A stretch of 64,000 nt of DNA, from positions 84,671 to 148,670 of the forward strand of contig CALWJV010000013.1 of assembly GCA_944381115.1 (NCBI GenBank), written 5' to 3'. Made by a program: the position numbers and the translations under genes. The notes under the pieces were generated by a model. It did no database searches, was not told the origin of the DNA, and saw only the letters and a list, made by a program, of their open reading frames with translations. The DNA is from an uncultured Clostridia bacterium. Lineage in GTDB: Bacteria; Bacillota; Clostridia; Oscillospirales; CAG-272. Of the stretch, positions 47,152 through 56,107 are shown one piece after another (position 1 is the stretch's first letter; every line of letters starts with the position of its first letter).

Positions 47152-49056
47152 TTATATTTTATTGATTTTTAGCCAGATCAGAAGTACCGAAATATCTGCA
47201 GGAGAAACACCGCTTATTCTTGATGCTTGTCCGATATTTGCGGGTTTTACTTTATTCAGTTTTTGGCGTGCTTCAAGGCGAAGTCCGGATATTTCGGAAT
47301 AATCAATGTTTTCGGGAAGTAAGCGGCTTTCCAATTTCTCCATTTTTGACGCATCTTCAAGCTGTCGTTTGATATACCCTTCATATTTGATCTGTATTTC
47401 CGCTTCGGTTTTTACTACGCGGGGCAAAGAAAGGTAGCCTTGATCTATCTCTTTAAGATCCTCATATCTTATCTGAGGTCGCTTTAAAAGATCCGAAAGT
47501 CGGGTTCCGGTCGAAATTTCAGTAGTACCGCGTTCAGCCAGAATAGTATTTATTTTTTCGCTCGGAGAAACCGTAATATTTGATGTTCTTTTGATCTCAA
47601 TGTCGATAAGTTCCTTTGTTTTTATGAGTTCGCTATACCGTTGCTCACTTATAAGACCAATGCGTTTTCCCTCCTCCATCAGCCGGAATGCTGCATTGTC
47701 CTGGCGGAGTATCAAACGGTATTCCGATCGGGATGTCATTATTCTGTATGGTTCGTTTGTCCCTTTCGTAACAATATCGTCTATAAGGGTACCGATGTAT
47801 GATGAATTACGCGAAAGAATGAGCGGAGGTTTTTTACTTATTTTGAGTGCAGCGTTTATTCCGGCTACAAGTCCTTGCGCTGCCGCTTCTTCGTATCCGG
47901 AAGTACCGTTAAATTGTCCCGCTCCGTAAAGTCCTTCTACTGATTTGAATTCAAGAGTCCTGAGCAGTTGTGACGGGTCAGCACAGTCATATTCTATGGC
48001 GTAGGCAAACCGCATCACTTCTGCGTTTTCAAAGCCTTCTATTGAATGAAGCATCTCAAGTTGTACCTCAGCCGGAAGAGATGAACTGAATCCCTGGAGG
48101 TAGATCTCTTTTGTGTCTTTTCCGAGGGGCTCGGCAAAAAGTTGATGCCGGTTTTTATCGGCAAAACGCACTACTTTATCTTCTATGCTCGGGCAATAGC
48201 GAGGTCCGGTCCCCTTGATCATTCCTGAATAAAGAGGAGAGCGATGGAGATTGTTTTTGATTATACGGTGAGTTTTTTCGTTTGTGTAAGCAATATAGCA
48301 GGGGATTTGCTCTATTTTATTTAATGCACTTTCGTCGGTCTTGTATGAATAAGGGATTATATATTTTTCGCCGTCCTGACGCTCAAGTTTTGAAAAGTCT
48401 ATACTGTCACGGTGAATACGCGGGGGGGTTCCGGTTTTAAAACGTAAAAGTTTGATTCCGAGAGATTTGATACTGTCGCTCAGTCCTTCGGCAGGAAGAG
48501 ATCCGTCCGGGCCGGAGGCATAAGCATTCTGACCTACGATCACACGTCCTGAAAGGTAAGTACCTGAGCATATTATTGCCGCTTTGACCTCATACCTGAG
48601 ACCGAGTTTGGTGACCACTCCGCTGACTTTGCCGTTTTCCGTTTCAATGCTTACTACCTCAGACTGAATGATTTTCAGATTACGGCAGTTTTCAAGAGTG
48701 CTTTTCATTATCGAGTGGTAAAGAGCCCTGTCAGCCTGTATCCTTTTTGAATGGACGGCAGGACCTTTTCCAAGGTTTAATGTTCTGCTTTGAAGCGTTA
48801 CTTTATCAGCCGCAACGCCCATTTCTCCGCCGAGAGCGTCTATTTCGAAAACAAGATGACCTTTTCCGGTACCTCCAATGGAAGGATTGCACGGAAGATT
48901 ACCAATGGCATCGAGACTGATTGTAAAAAGAAGTGTATCCAGACCCATCCGGGCGGATGCGAGTGCGGCTTCTATACCGGCATGTCCTGCTCCGATTACC
49001 GCAACATCTGCAAGTGCGGCTGTCGGTATTTGTGGTTTTAGGCTGTCTGTACTCAT
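47152..49056 (-). CDS. mnmG: tRNA uridine-34 5-carboxymethylaminomethyl synthesis enzyme MnmG (GidA)
   Basis: FAD-dependent partner of MnmE. The FAD dinucleotide fold is [27 protein letters not shown] and the conserved catalytic-cysteine context ([13 protein letters not shown]) follow; the GASID-type [21 protein letters not shown] is present; and the C-terminal helical domain has [13 protein letters not shown] and [14 protein letters not shown]. 634 residues. Its genomic separation from mnmE and opposite orientation are odd. Confidence 0.97.
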   Translation of the reverse strand: MSTDSLKPQIPTAALADVAVIGAGHAGIEAALASARMGLDTLLFTISLDAIGNLPCNPSIGGTGKGHLVFEIDALGGEMGVAADKVTLQSRTLNLGKGPAVHSKRIQADRALYHSIMKSTLENCRNLKIIQSEVVSIETENGKVSGVVTKLGLRYEVKAAIICSGTYLSGRVIVGQNAYASGPDGSLPAEGLSDSIKSLGIKLLRFKTGTPPRIHRDSIDFSKLERQDGEKYIIPYSYKTDESALNKIEQIPCYIAYTNEKTHRIIKNNLHRSPLYSGMIKGTGPRYCPSIEDKVVRFADKNRHQLFAEPLGKDTKEIYLQGFSSSLPAEVQLEMLHSIEGFENAEVMRFAYAIEYDCADPSQLLRTLEFKSVEGLYGAGQFNGTSGYEEAAAQGLVAGINAALKISKKPPLILSRNSSYIGTLIDDIVTKGTNEPYRIMTSRSEYRLILRQDNAAFRLMEEGKRIGLISEQRYSELIKTKELIDIEIKRTSNITVSPSEKINTILAERGTTEISTGTRLSDLLKRPQIRYEDLKEIDQGYLSLPRVVKTEAEIQIKYEGYIKRQLEDASKMEKLESRLLPENIDYSEISGLRLEARQKLNKVKPANIGQASRISGVSPADISVLLIWLKINKI

Positions 49057-49309
49057 TTTTTTCTCCGGAAATTTGATTTTATGCGATTGGTTTTGGCTTT
49101 TCTGCGGTCTTTTTTTTGAATTGATTTTTTATTTTAAAGACCCGCAATGCATGGTTGTTTTTTACATATACAAAGTGCAGAATAATTGAGGTTTTATAAA
49201 AATAAACCTCGGCAGACTGTGATCAAAATACCAAGGTTGATCGCATTTTTTATGTCCTTACAGTATTTTAGTTTTTAAATACTGCCGGCATTATAGGTAT
49301 AAAAATTTT

Positions 49310-49735
49310 TCAGTGGTGGTATTTTCCGCCGCTACTGATATTTAACGCTCTGTAAAGTTGTTCCAGAAGAATGACTCTCATTAGTCTGTGAGGAAATGTC
49401 ATTTTTGAAAAGGAAAGACGGTAAGCACAAATTACTTTGACCTCTTCAGGAAGTCCGTCGGCGCCGCCTATAATCATAGTTATGTTTCCGTTTCCTTTTA
49501 TTGCGGCGTCTTCGAGAAATTCCGCAAATTCGGTGGAAGACATCTGTTTTCCTTCCACACAAAGCGCAATTTTATAACTCTTATCGTTTATTGCGGGTAA
49601 AAGCGCACTGTCGTTTTTCAGTTCGTGTGTGGTCAGCCTGCAGTATGAAGAAAGCCGTTTCTCATATTCTTTGACTGCGTCTTTTAAAAATGCCTCTTTG
49701 AGAGTCCCAACGCAGACGATTTTAACATTAAGCAT
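49310..49735 (-). CDS. rlmH: 23S rRNA (pseudouridine-1915-N3) methyltransferase
   Basis: SPOUT-family homodimer of 141 residues. The knot region IGGADGLPEEVK and the C-terminal FPHRLMRVILLEQLYRALNI followed by GGKYHH are diagnostic. It follows walJ as in Bacillus (walJ-htrC-rlmH near the origin), without htrC here. The gap 49057-49309 on its far side has two weak hairpins and no gene. Confidence 0.96.
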   Translation of the reverse strand: MLNVKIVCVGTLKEAFLKDAVKEYEKRLSSYCRLTTHELKNDSALLPAINDKSYKIALCVEGKQMSSTEFAEFLEDAAIKGNGNITMIIGGADGLPEEVKVICAYRLSFSKMTFPHRLMRVILLEQLYRALNISSGGKYHH

Positions 49736-49899
49736 ATTTTAAATCCTTTTCGGTTTTGTAAAACAAAATTTGTTATTTTTGAAAAGCATATTTATTTCAA
49801 AACAAAAATTGTTTTATTTTGAAAACAGAAATACTTTATTTTAAAAATCATGGTGTGTTTTATAAAAATCACACATTTTTAAAGAAACAGGTCTTTGTT

Positions 49900-50703
49900 T
49901 CAAACAGCAGACGGAGGAAATTTAAGCAGACCGAGTCTCGGAGCGACGCCTATGTAATCCAAAGTTACTCCCGCAGCATCAAGTGCGTTCTTTACGCAGA
50001 AAAATGCAAGATCCGGGGTGTTGTTTTGAGGGCTGATGTGGGAAAGAAGTATATTTTTGACTCCTGCCTTTGCCAATTTTACTGCAAAGTCTGCACAGGC
50101 ATCATTTGAAGTGTGCCCGCAGTCTGACAATATCCTGTATTTTAAACTGTCAGGGTATATTCCGCATTTAAGCATTATTTCATCGTGATTTGCTTCGGTT
50201 ATTACGTCACGGCAGCCGGAAAAGAAATCAAGCAGTTCGTTTCCCGGTTTTCCGGTGTCGGTACATATCCCGAGAGAAATACCGTTTCCGTTTATTCTGT
50301 AAGCAACGCAGGCGGCACTGTCGTGGGGGACAGGCAGCGATCTTACCGTCAGATTTCCGACATTTTCTGTAAAAACAGTATTTTTTTGAACAGTAAATTT
50401 ATTCCGTATTTCAAAACCTGCACCGCGTATGAACGCAAGGTATGAAGGCTCCGTTATATATATCGGAGCGGTAAATTTTTCGGTAAATCTTTTAATCCCT
50501 GCAACATGGTCACTGTGCTCATGCGTTATAAATACTGCAGAAATATCGGCAGGAGATAGCCCGGTTTTTTTCAAAGACTCGGTAAGATACCGGACAGAAA
50601 CTCCAATATCAATGAGTATATGTGTTTCTCCGTCTGAAACGAGAGTGCAGTTTGCTCTTGACCCGGAGGCAAGGGAAAATACGCAAGGGGGAATTTTTGT
50701 CAT
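49900..50703 (-). CDS. walJ: Metallo-beta-lactamase fold protein WalJ (YycJ/VicX)
   Basis: 267 residues. The opening FSLASGSRANCTLV and metal motif THEHSDHVAG (HxHxDH) are those of the YycJ branch; further ligands are in PVPHDSA and LLSHISPQN. YycJ proteins are exonuclease-like enzymes linked to mismatch repair or cell-wall regulation. walRK are not in the window. rlmH follows. Confidence 0.92.
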   Translation of the reverse strand: MTKIPPCVFSLASGSRANCTLVSDGETHILIDIGVSVRYLTESLKKTGLSPADISAVFITHEHSDHVAGIKRFTEKFTAPIYITEPSYLAFIRGAGFEIRNKFTVQKNTVFTENVGNLTVRSLPVPHDSAACVAYRINGNGISLGICTDTGKPGNELLDFFSGCRDVITEANHDEIMLKCGIYPDSLKYRILSDCGHTSNDACADFAVKLAKAGVKNILLSHISPQNNTPDLAFFCVKNALDAAGVTLDYIGVAPRLGLLKFPPSAV

Positions 50704-50752
50704 GTTATCAGTCCGTATAAAAATTTTGTGTGTGAAAAATGTACTGATGTGA

Positions 50753-51175
50753 TCAGCCGAAAAGCATCGGCACGTAAAACTCGGTTATAAATCCGATCAA
50801 AACGGCGGCAATGAACGGAAAAGCGATGTAAATATATATCTGTCCGTCTTTTTTACGCTGCTTTTCGGTTGCTATAAATACCATTTTTTCATCTTCGCTC
50901 CAATTATCGGGAAGTTCCTCGGGGCGGGGGATTTTTCCCATACGTCCGCGTACGATCACAACGTATATTATTATTGGAATCCCTCCCAGTAATTCGAACA
51001 GAACAAAAGCCCAGAGATGCCCGAATTCAAGCAGTATTTTCAAAACTGTAAAAGCAATCAGAGAAATACCGAGAAGAAAAATCGCCTTTTTGATTTTTAT
51101 TTTATTTTTTTCCTTTTCTGGGGGATCCGGGAAAGAAGGTTTTGTTTCGTTTAATCTTAATTTTTTTGGTTTCAT
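50753..51175 (-). CDS. Small membrane protein of unknown function
   Basis: 140 residues from the ATG at 51175; an in-frame extension to 51265 has no ribosome site. A cytoplasmic basic stretch (1-40), two adjacent TM helices (about 41-85), a soluble loop with IPRPEELPDNWSEDEKMVFI, and a third helix near the end. No family recognised. 49 bases upstream of walJ, so co-transcription is likely. Confidence 0.65.
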   Translation of the reverse strand: MKPKKLRLNETKPSFPDPPEKEKNKIKIKKAIFLLGISLIAFTVLKILLEFGHLWAFVLFELLGGIPIIIYVVIVRGRMGKIPRPEELPDNWSEDEKMVFIATEKQRKKDGQIYIYIAFPFIAAVLIGFITEFYVPMLFG

Positions 51176-51488
51176 TGAAATACCTGATAAATAGAAAAAT
51201 GGTGAATTGTGGGTGTTTTTCGGCATCAGATGCCATGTCCGTACTGTACTCGACATTGTTTTCAAAGCGCTTCAGCGGTACGGTTTTTAAGGTATTGACT
51301 TTCCTGTAACAATGGTTTAAGTGTTTAGACTTTAAATGACTTATTTGATCGGCGGCATGGTAAATACAAAGGTTGTATTACCCCTTTTCCGGAAATTTGG
51401 TTGTATTAACTCAGTGTGTTAAGCGTAATACATATTGGATATCACATAATATTCCGTTTTTTTGTTACGCCGGACAATAAAACAATAG

Positions 51489-52766
51489 TTAAATTGTTTT
51501 TATTGCACCTTCGGCTCTGATATTGAGAACCGAGCACGCATTTTTGCCAAACGCAGCATCCATAGTTTCCTTGAAAATATCTTTCATGCTTTCGGGAACG
51601 AATGCTTGAACAGTTCCGGCGAATCCGCCTCCGTGCACTCTCCATGCACCGCCTTTGCCGTCTAAAATATGTTTGCAAAGAGCAAGTGCAAGAGAAAGAC
51701 CCTGTTCTTCTACATTTTTGACTGTGTAAACATTTTGAAGTTGTTTAAATGAAGAATCTCCGGACGCAAGGACACCTGAAAGAAATCCTTTTATATCACC
51801 GGTTTTGAGAGCATTTTTTTGAGCGGCAACTCTGTCGTTCTCTTCAATAAAATGGATTGCTCTGAGTATTGCACGGTCGCCGGTCTGTTTGCGGAGAAGC
51901 GGAAGTTTTGAAAGTATGTCATCATATGTAAGACCGCGCAGTACTTCTTTACCGAAACAGCAGGCAACTTTTTTCATTTCTGCTGGGACTGAAGCGTAAT
52001 CGTCGTTAAGGTCGGCATGATTTCCGCCGGTGTTGACTATGCAGAGACTGTAACCGGCGTCGGAAAGACTGAAATCAAGTTTCTCTATTATCGGCGATTG
52101 GGGATCTTTAAAATCTATTGCAACAAATCCGCCGCATGCACAGGCAGTTTGATCCATAAGTCCGCTCGGTTTACCGAAAAAGACGTTTTCTGCATACTGA
52201 GAAATTTTTGCAAGTTCCGGGGCGTCTATGGTTCCGTCATTAAAAAAATGGTTAAGTATATTGCAGACCTGTACCTCAAATGCCGCAGAAGAAGAGATAC
52301 CGGAACCTTTTAAAACATTGGATGTTGTGTATGCACGGAATGCACCGATTTTGAATCCTCTGTTCACAAAACCGTCGCAGATGCCTGCAATTATTGCAGA
52401 AGATCCGTATTTTTCGTAATTACCGGGAGAATGTATGCCTATATTTATCTTGTCTTCGTCAAACCCTTTGGACTTTATACAGATAAAGTTATCGTCTGTT
52501 TTTGCAGCAACCGCAATTATATCAAGATCAATACCTGCTGCAATAACACATCCGTGGTTGTGGTCGGTATGGTTGCCGGAGATCTCACTTCTTCCGGGAA
52601 CCGAAAACATATTTACATCAAGATCGCCGTAAAGTGAGACGAATTCCGTTATTGCATCGGAGTATCTTTGTCTTTCGCTCAGAATTTTATTCTTTCCGTA
52701 GAGGCGGGAGAAGAGTTCATCGTATAAACCTTTTCCAATTTTTGTTTTTAACTGAACAGCATTCAT
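51489..52766 (-). CDS. galK: Galactokinase
   Basis: GHMP kinase phosphorylating galactose at C1. The galactokinase signature GRSEISGNHTDHNHG occupies residues 58-72, and the ATP loop is KGSGISSSAAFEVQ (about 153-166); GGAWRVHGGGFAGTVQAF is the third GHMP motif. 425 residues, a little longer than usual. It has its own promoter and no galT/galE nearby. Confidence 0.94.
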   Translation of the reverse strand: MNAVQLKTKIGKGLYDELFSRLYGKNKILSERQRYSDAITEFVSLYGDLDVNMFSVPGRSEISGNHTDHNHGCVIAAGIDLDIIAVAAKTDDNFICIKSKGFDEDKINIGIHSPGNYEKYGSSAIIAGICDGFVNRGFKIGAFRAYTTSNVLKGSGISSSAAFEVQVCNILNHFFNDGTIDAPELAKISQYAENVFFGKPSGLMDQTACACGGFVAIDFKDPQSPIIEKLDFSLSDAGYSLCIVNTGGNHADLNDDYASVPAEMKKVACCFGKEVLRGLTYDDILSKLPLLRKQTGDRAILRAIHFIEENDRVAAQKNALKTGDIKGFLSGVLASGDSSFKQLQNVYTVKNVEEQGLSLALALCKHILDGKGGAWRVHGGGFAGTVQAFVPESMKDIFKETMDAAFGKNACSVLNIRAEGAIKTI

Positions 52767-52806
52767 GTTTTATATCCTTTCGCAGAAAAAAGTCACATTT
52801 AAAATC

Positions 52807-52835
52807 ATTATACCAAATATCTCTTCAAAAAGCAA
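52807..52835 (-). promoter_or_regulatory. Probable galK promoter
   Basis: Minus-strand TTGCTT (52835-52830), 17-base spacer, TATAAT (52812-52807), about 40 bases before galK. No catabolite-repression (cre) box is obvious nearby. Confidence 0.6.
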
Positions 52836-53033
52836 TAGGTTTTATTACATTGGGTAATTTAATTAATTAAAATTTTTTTAATTTGTTTATAAATTTAAAG
52901 TGTTTTTAACAAAAAAATAAACTTTGGAAATAAAAAACGGTTATAATTGATAATATCGGCTCTAATAAATTAAAATTTTAGTGCCTGAACGACAAAATAA
53001 AATGTCATATCCGACAGAAAAGAGGTAAAAAAC

Positions 53034-54899
53034 ATGGAAGAGATAAAAAATGAAAAGGGCGGAGTTTCTGTTAGCACAGAACATATTTTCCCGGTTATAA
53101 AGCAGTGGCTTTATTCCGAAAAGGAGATTTTTTTAAGAGAACTTGTTTCCAATGCAAGCGACGCGGTAACAAAGCACAAAAGACTTGTTTCGCTTTCCGA
53201 GGCGGAGGAATCGAAAGAACCTTATAAAATAACGGTAAGGGTGGATAAAGAACTCAAAACAATAACCGTTTCCGATAACGGTATAGGTATGAGCGCGGAA
53301 GACATAAAAAAATACATCTGTCAGATAGCGCTTTCGGGTGCTCTGGATTTCATAGAAAAATACGAGGGTAAGGGTGCCGCGGACGGCGGTATAATCGGTC
53401 ACTTCGGACTCGGTTTCTACTCCGCGTTCATGGTCGCCGATACCGTTGACGTCATAAGCCGTTCATATAAAGATGAGCCTTCAGTAAAATGGGTTTGCGA
53501 TGATAGCGGTAATTATGAATTTTCCGCTGCAGACAAAGAGGAGAGAGGTACCGATGTTATTTTGCACGTCAACTCCGATAACGAAGAGTACCTTTCTGAT
53601 TATAAACTTAAAGAAGTTTTAAATAAGTACTGCGCATTTATGCCTGTTCCGATCTTTTTTGAAAGTGCGGAGGCAGAAAAGGAAGCGAAAAAGAAAAAAG
53701 CGGATAAAAAAGATGGAGATACTCAGTCGGATGAACCCCCGAAACCAATAAATGATACATGCCCTCTTTGGCAAAAAAATCCCTCAGAATGCACGGAAGA
53801 GGAGTATAAAGAATTTTATCAAAAAGTGTTTAATGACTATAAAGAGCCGCTTTTTCACATCCATATAAACGCCGATTACCCGCTTAATTTCAAGGGTATA
53901 CTGTATTTTCCGAGACTTCATTCCGAATTTGATAACATGGAGGGTCAGGTAAAACTTTATTATAATCAAGTTTTTGTTGCCGACAACATCAAAGAGGTAA
54001 TACCCGATTATATGCTAATGCTGAAAGGCGTTCTTGACTGCCCCGATATGCCGCTGAACGTTTCAAGAAGTTATTTGCAAAACAATGGTTATGTTTCAAA
54101 GATAACGGCACATATAGTCAAAAAAGTTACCGATAAACTGAACTCACTTATGAATACCGAGAGAGAAAAGTACGAAACTCTCTGGAAAGATATAAAACTT
54201 TTTGCGGAGTATGCATGTCTTCGAGACAGAAAGTTTTATGATAAAGTAAAAGGGGCGCTCCTTTTCGAAAAGACCGACGGAAAGATGATAACGGTTGATG
54301 AGTACCTTGAAAATTCAAAGAGCAAACATGAAAATATTATTTACTATACCAATGATGCAGTTTCACAGGCACAGTATCTTGCTATGTTTGACTCTGCGGG
54401 TATAGAAGTTATAGTGCTCGATAAAATAATAGATACACAGTTTATCACGGTAATTGAACAGGATAAAAATATAAAATTTACGAGGATTGATTCTGAGATC
54501 GCTACCGCACTTAAAGGAGACGGAGAAAAAGTCGAAAGCAAAGAACTTGAAGATCTTTTCAAAAAAGTAAGCGGGAACGAAAAACTTAAAGTAGTATTTG
54601 AAAGTCTTAAAGACAGTTCAGTACCGGCAATACTAAATGTTTCGGAGCAATCAAGACGGTTTGAAGAAATGATGAAAATTTACTCTATGGGTAACAGTGC
54701 AGAAACACCGTCCATGACAGAAGCAACATTGATACTCAACAGTGAAAGCAGTCTTATAAAGAAACTTATAGAAAATCCGGAAGAAAAGGTTGCAAAACAA
54801 CTTTATACGCTTACGCTTCTCAGCCAAAGAAAACTTACTGCAGATGAACTGCGTTCCTTTCTTTCGGAAAGTTTCGGGATTCTTGAAAAATCGTTTTAA
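53034..54899 (+). CDS. htpG: Hsp90 chaperone HtpG
   Basis: ATP-dependent chaperone dimer. N-terminal GHKL domain: LRELVSNASDA, DNGIGM, GHFGLGFYSAFMVAD. Middle domain with the client-binding NVSRSYLQNN segment and C-terminal dimerisation region. 621 residues. A charged Lys-rich insertion (about 220-245) in the linker resembles eukaryotic Hsp90 linkers in character. GAGGTAAAAAAC precedes the ATG. No CIRCE element upstream. Confidence 0.96.
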   Translation: MEEIKNEKGGVSVSTEHIFPVIKQWLYSEKEIFLRELVSNASDAVTKHKRLVSLSEAEESKEPYKITVRVDKELKTITVSDNGIGMSAEDIKKYICQIALSGALDFIEKYEGKGAADGGIIGHFGLGFYSAFMVADTVDVISRSYKDEPSVKWVCDDSGNYEFSAADKEERGTDVILHVNSDNEEYLSDYKLKEVLNKYCAFMPVPIFFESAEAEKEAKKKKADKKDGDTQSDEPPKPINDTCPLWQKNPSECTEEEYKEFYQKVFNDYKEPLFHIHINADYPLNFKGILYFPRLHSEFDNMEGQVKLYYNQVFVADNIKEVIPDYMLMLKGVLDCPDMPLNVSRSYLQNNGYVSKITAHIVKKVTDKLNSLMNTEREKYETLWKDIKLFAEYACLRDRKFYDKVKGALLFEKTDGKMITVDEYLENSKSKHENIIYYTNDAVSQAQYLAMFDSAGIEVIVLDKIIDTQFITVIEQDKNIKFTRIDSEIATALKGDGEKVESKELEDLFKKVSGNEKLKVVFESLKDSSVPAILNVSEQSRRFEEMMKIYSMGNSAETPSMTEATLILNSESSLIKKLIENPEEKVAKQLYTLTLLSQRKLTADELRSFLSESFGILEKSF

Positions 54900-55026
54900 T
54901 TTATTTGTTTACGGATAGTATCCTATAAATAAGTGCCCATCAAAGATTTAAGTCTTCCGCGATGTATTACGCGGATCTTAGTGACGTAAATTTTTAAAAA
55001 TTTAAAATCGTCTTAAAGGACAGATA

Positions 55027-56091
55027 GTGCATTGTTTGCACAAACCGACGTACTTATATTTTTTGAAAAATCAATTGTGCCTGATATCGGCGGAAAGCGT
55101 AAAAATGAGAAATGATCTTGAAAATGCCATAAGACGTAAAAATAAATTGTCGCTTGCCGCAGAAGTGTTTTTGTGGACGGCAGACGAACTTGCCGATTCA
55201 CTTTTGATCAAAGAAAGCGAAGAAAAAAATTTTTTGGGAAAAGATATTCTACACAGCGAAAAGTTTTTAAAAGCTTATACGGACCTTAAGGAAAGTCTGA
55301 CGTTTGAAAAAGTCCCCGCAGAGGTGCCGGAGGAAACTTCAAATTTTCTTTCAGGGTTTCGTTCAAACGCCGAGTGTTTTGCATGCGCGTACCTTTTATC
55401 AGCTTTCTGTAAAAAAAGATCGGAAGCGGGAAAACCTATTACATTTTTTGATTTTTTGGGCAGTGAAGGTAGGCCGGACAGCTCAAAAATAGCATATATG
55501 AGAAATTCTTACGCCGATACTGCATATGAAATATTCAGCAGTGTGATAAAAAACGCATCGGTGTTATATCCGTCAAGTTTTGCGGCGGCATGTGAGGAGG
55601 TCTATTATGGGCGTGTCGGTTATTGTATTTTGCCTTATGAAACCTCTGAAGAAGGAGTTCTTTCGGGATTCCGGCGTCTTATTTCAAAATATGAACTCAG
55701 TCCGGTTCTGACATGCTCCGTAGTAACTGACCCGTCTTTGCAAAATACCACACGTTTTGTCTTGCTTGCCAAAAGCGCATTCAGAGTAAACCTTGAATTA
55801 AAAAACACCGAGATAAAATTTTGCCAATATCTGAAAATATCAATCGGCGGACCGCAGGCAAAGGTTTTCGGTAAAGTTTTGGCAGCGGCGACTTTTAATC
55901 AACTTTCTTGCGTAAAAACAGAGAGCGTACCGCTTCCGTGGGATGATGAAAGTTATTCAAGTTCGCTGACATTTTCGGTTGGAAACAAGGATATAGTGCC
56001 GTTTCTTTTGTACCTTAAACTTGAAGTGCCGGAGAGTGAGATCGAGGGTATATTTGCGGATATAGAGGATCGATCAAATATAAAACAGTAA
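55027..56091 (+). CDS. Prephenate-dehydratase-like protein with helical N-terminus
   Basis: 354 residues from GTG 55027 (AAAGGA eight bases upstream) or about 328 from ATG 55105. The first 150 residues are a charged helical extension I do not recognise. Residues 153-245 align by eye with prephenate dehydratase: KIAYMRNSYADTAYEIF for the usual xVAYLGPxGxxSxxAA, then SSFAAACEEVYYGRVGYCIL-PYETSEEG for xSFxExVxxGxADxGVxPIENSxxG, then NTTRFVLLAK, which keeps the catalytic TRF (242-244). Residues about 265-350 could be an ACT domain. The glycine-rich first loop and the ENS asparagine are replaced, so catalysis is uncertain. polA starts 16 bases later. Confidence 0.6.
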   Translation: MHCLHKPTYLYFLKNQLCLISAESVKMRNDLENAIRRKNKLSLAAEVFLWTADELADSLLIKESEEKNFLGKDILHSEKFLKAYTDLKESLTFEKVPAEVPEETSNFLSGFRSNAECFACAYLLSAFCKKRSEAGKPITFFDFLGSEGRPDSSKIAYMRNSYADTAYEIFSSVIKNASVLYPSSFAAACEEVYYGRVGYCILPYETSEEGVLSGFRRLISKYELSPVLTCSVVTDPSLQNTTRFVLLAKSAFRVNLELKNTEIKFCQYLKISIGGPQAKVFGKVLAAATFNQLSCVKTESVPLPWDDESYSSSLTFSVGNKDIVPFLLYLKLEVPESEIEGIFADIEDRSNIKQ

Positions 56092-56107
56092 TCGGAGAAT
56101 ACAGTAA

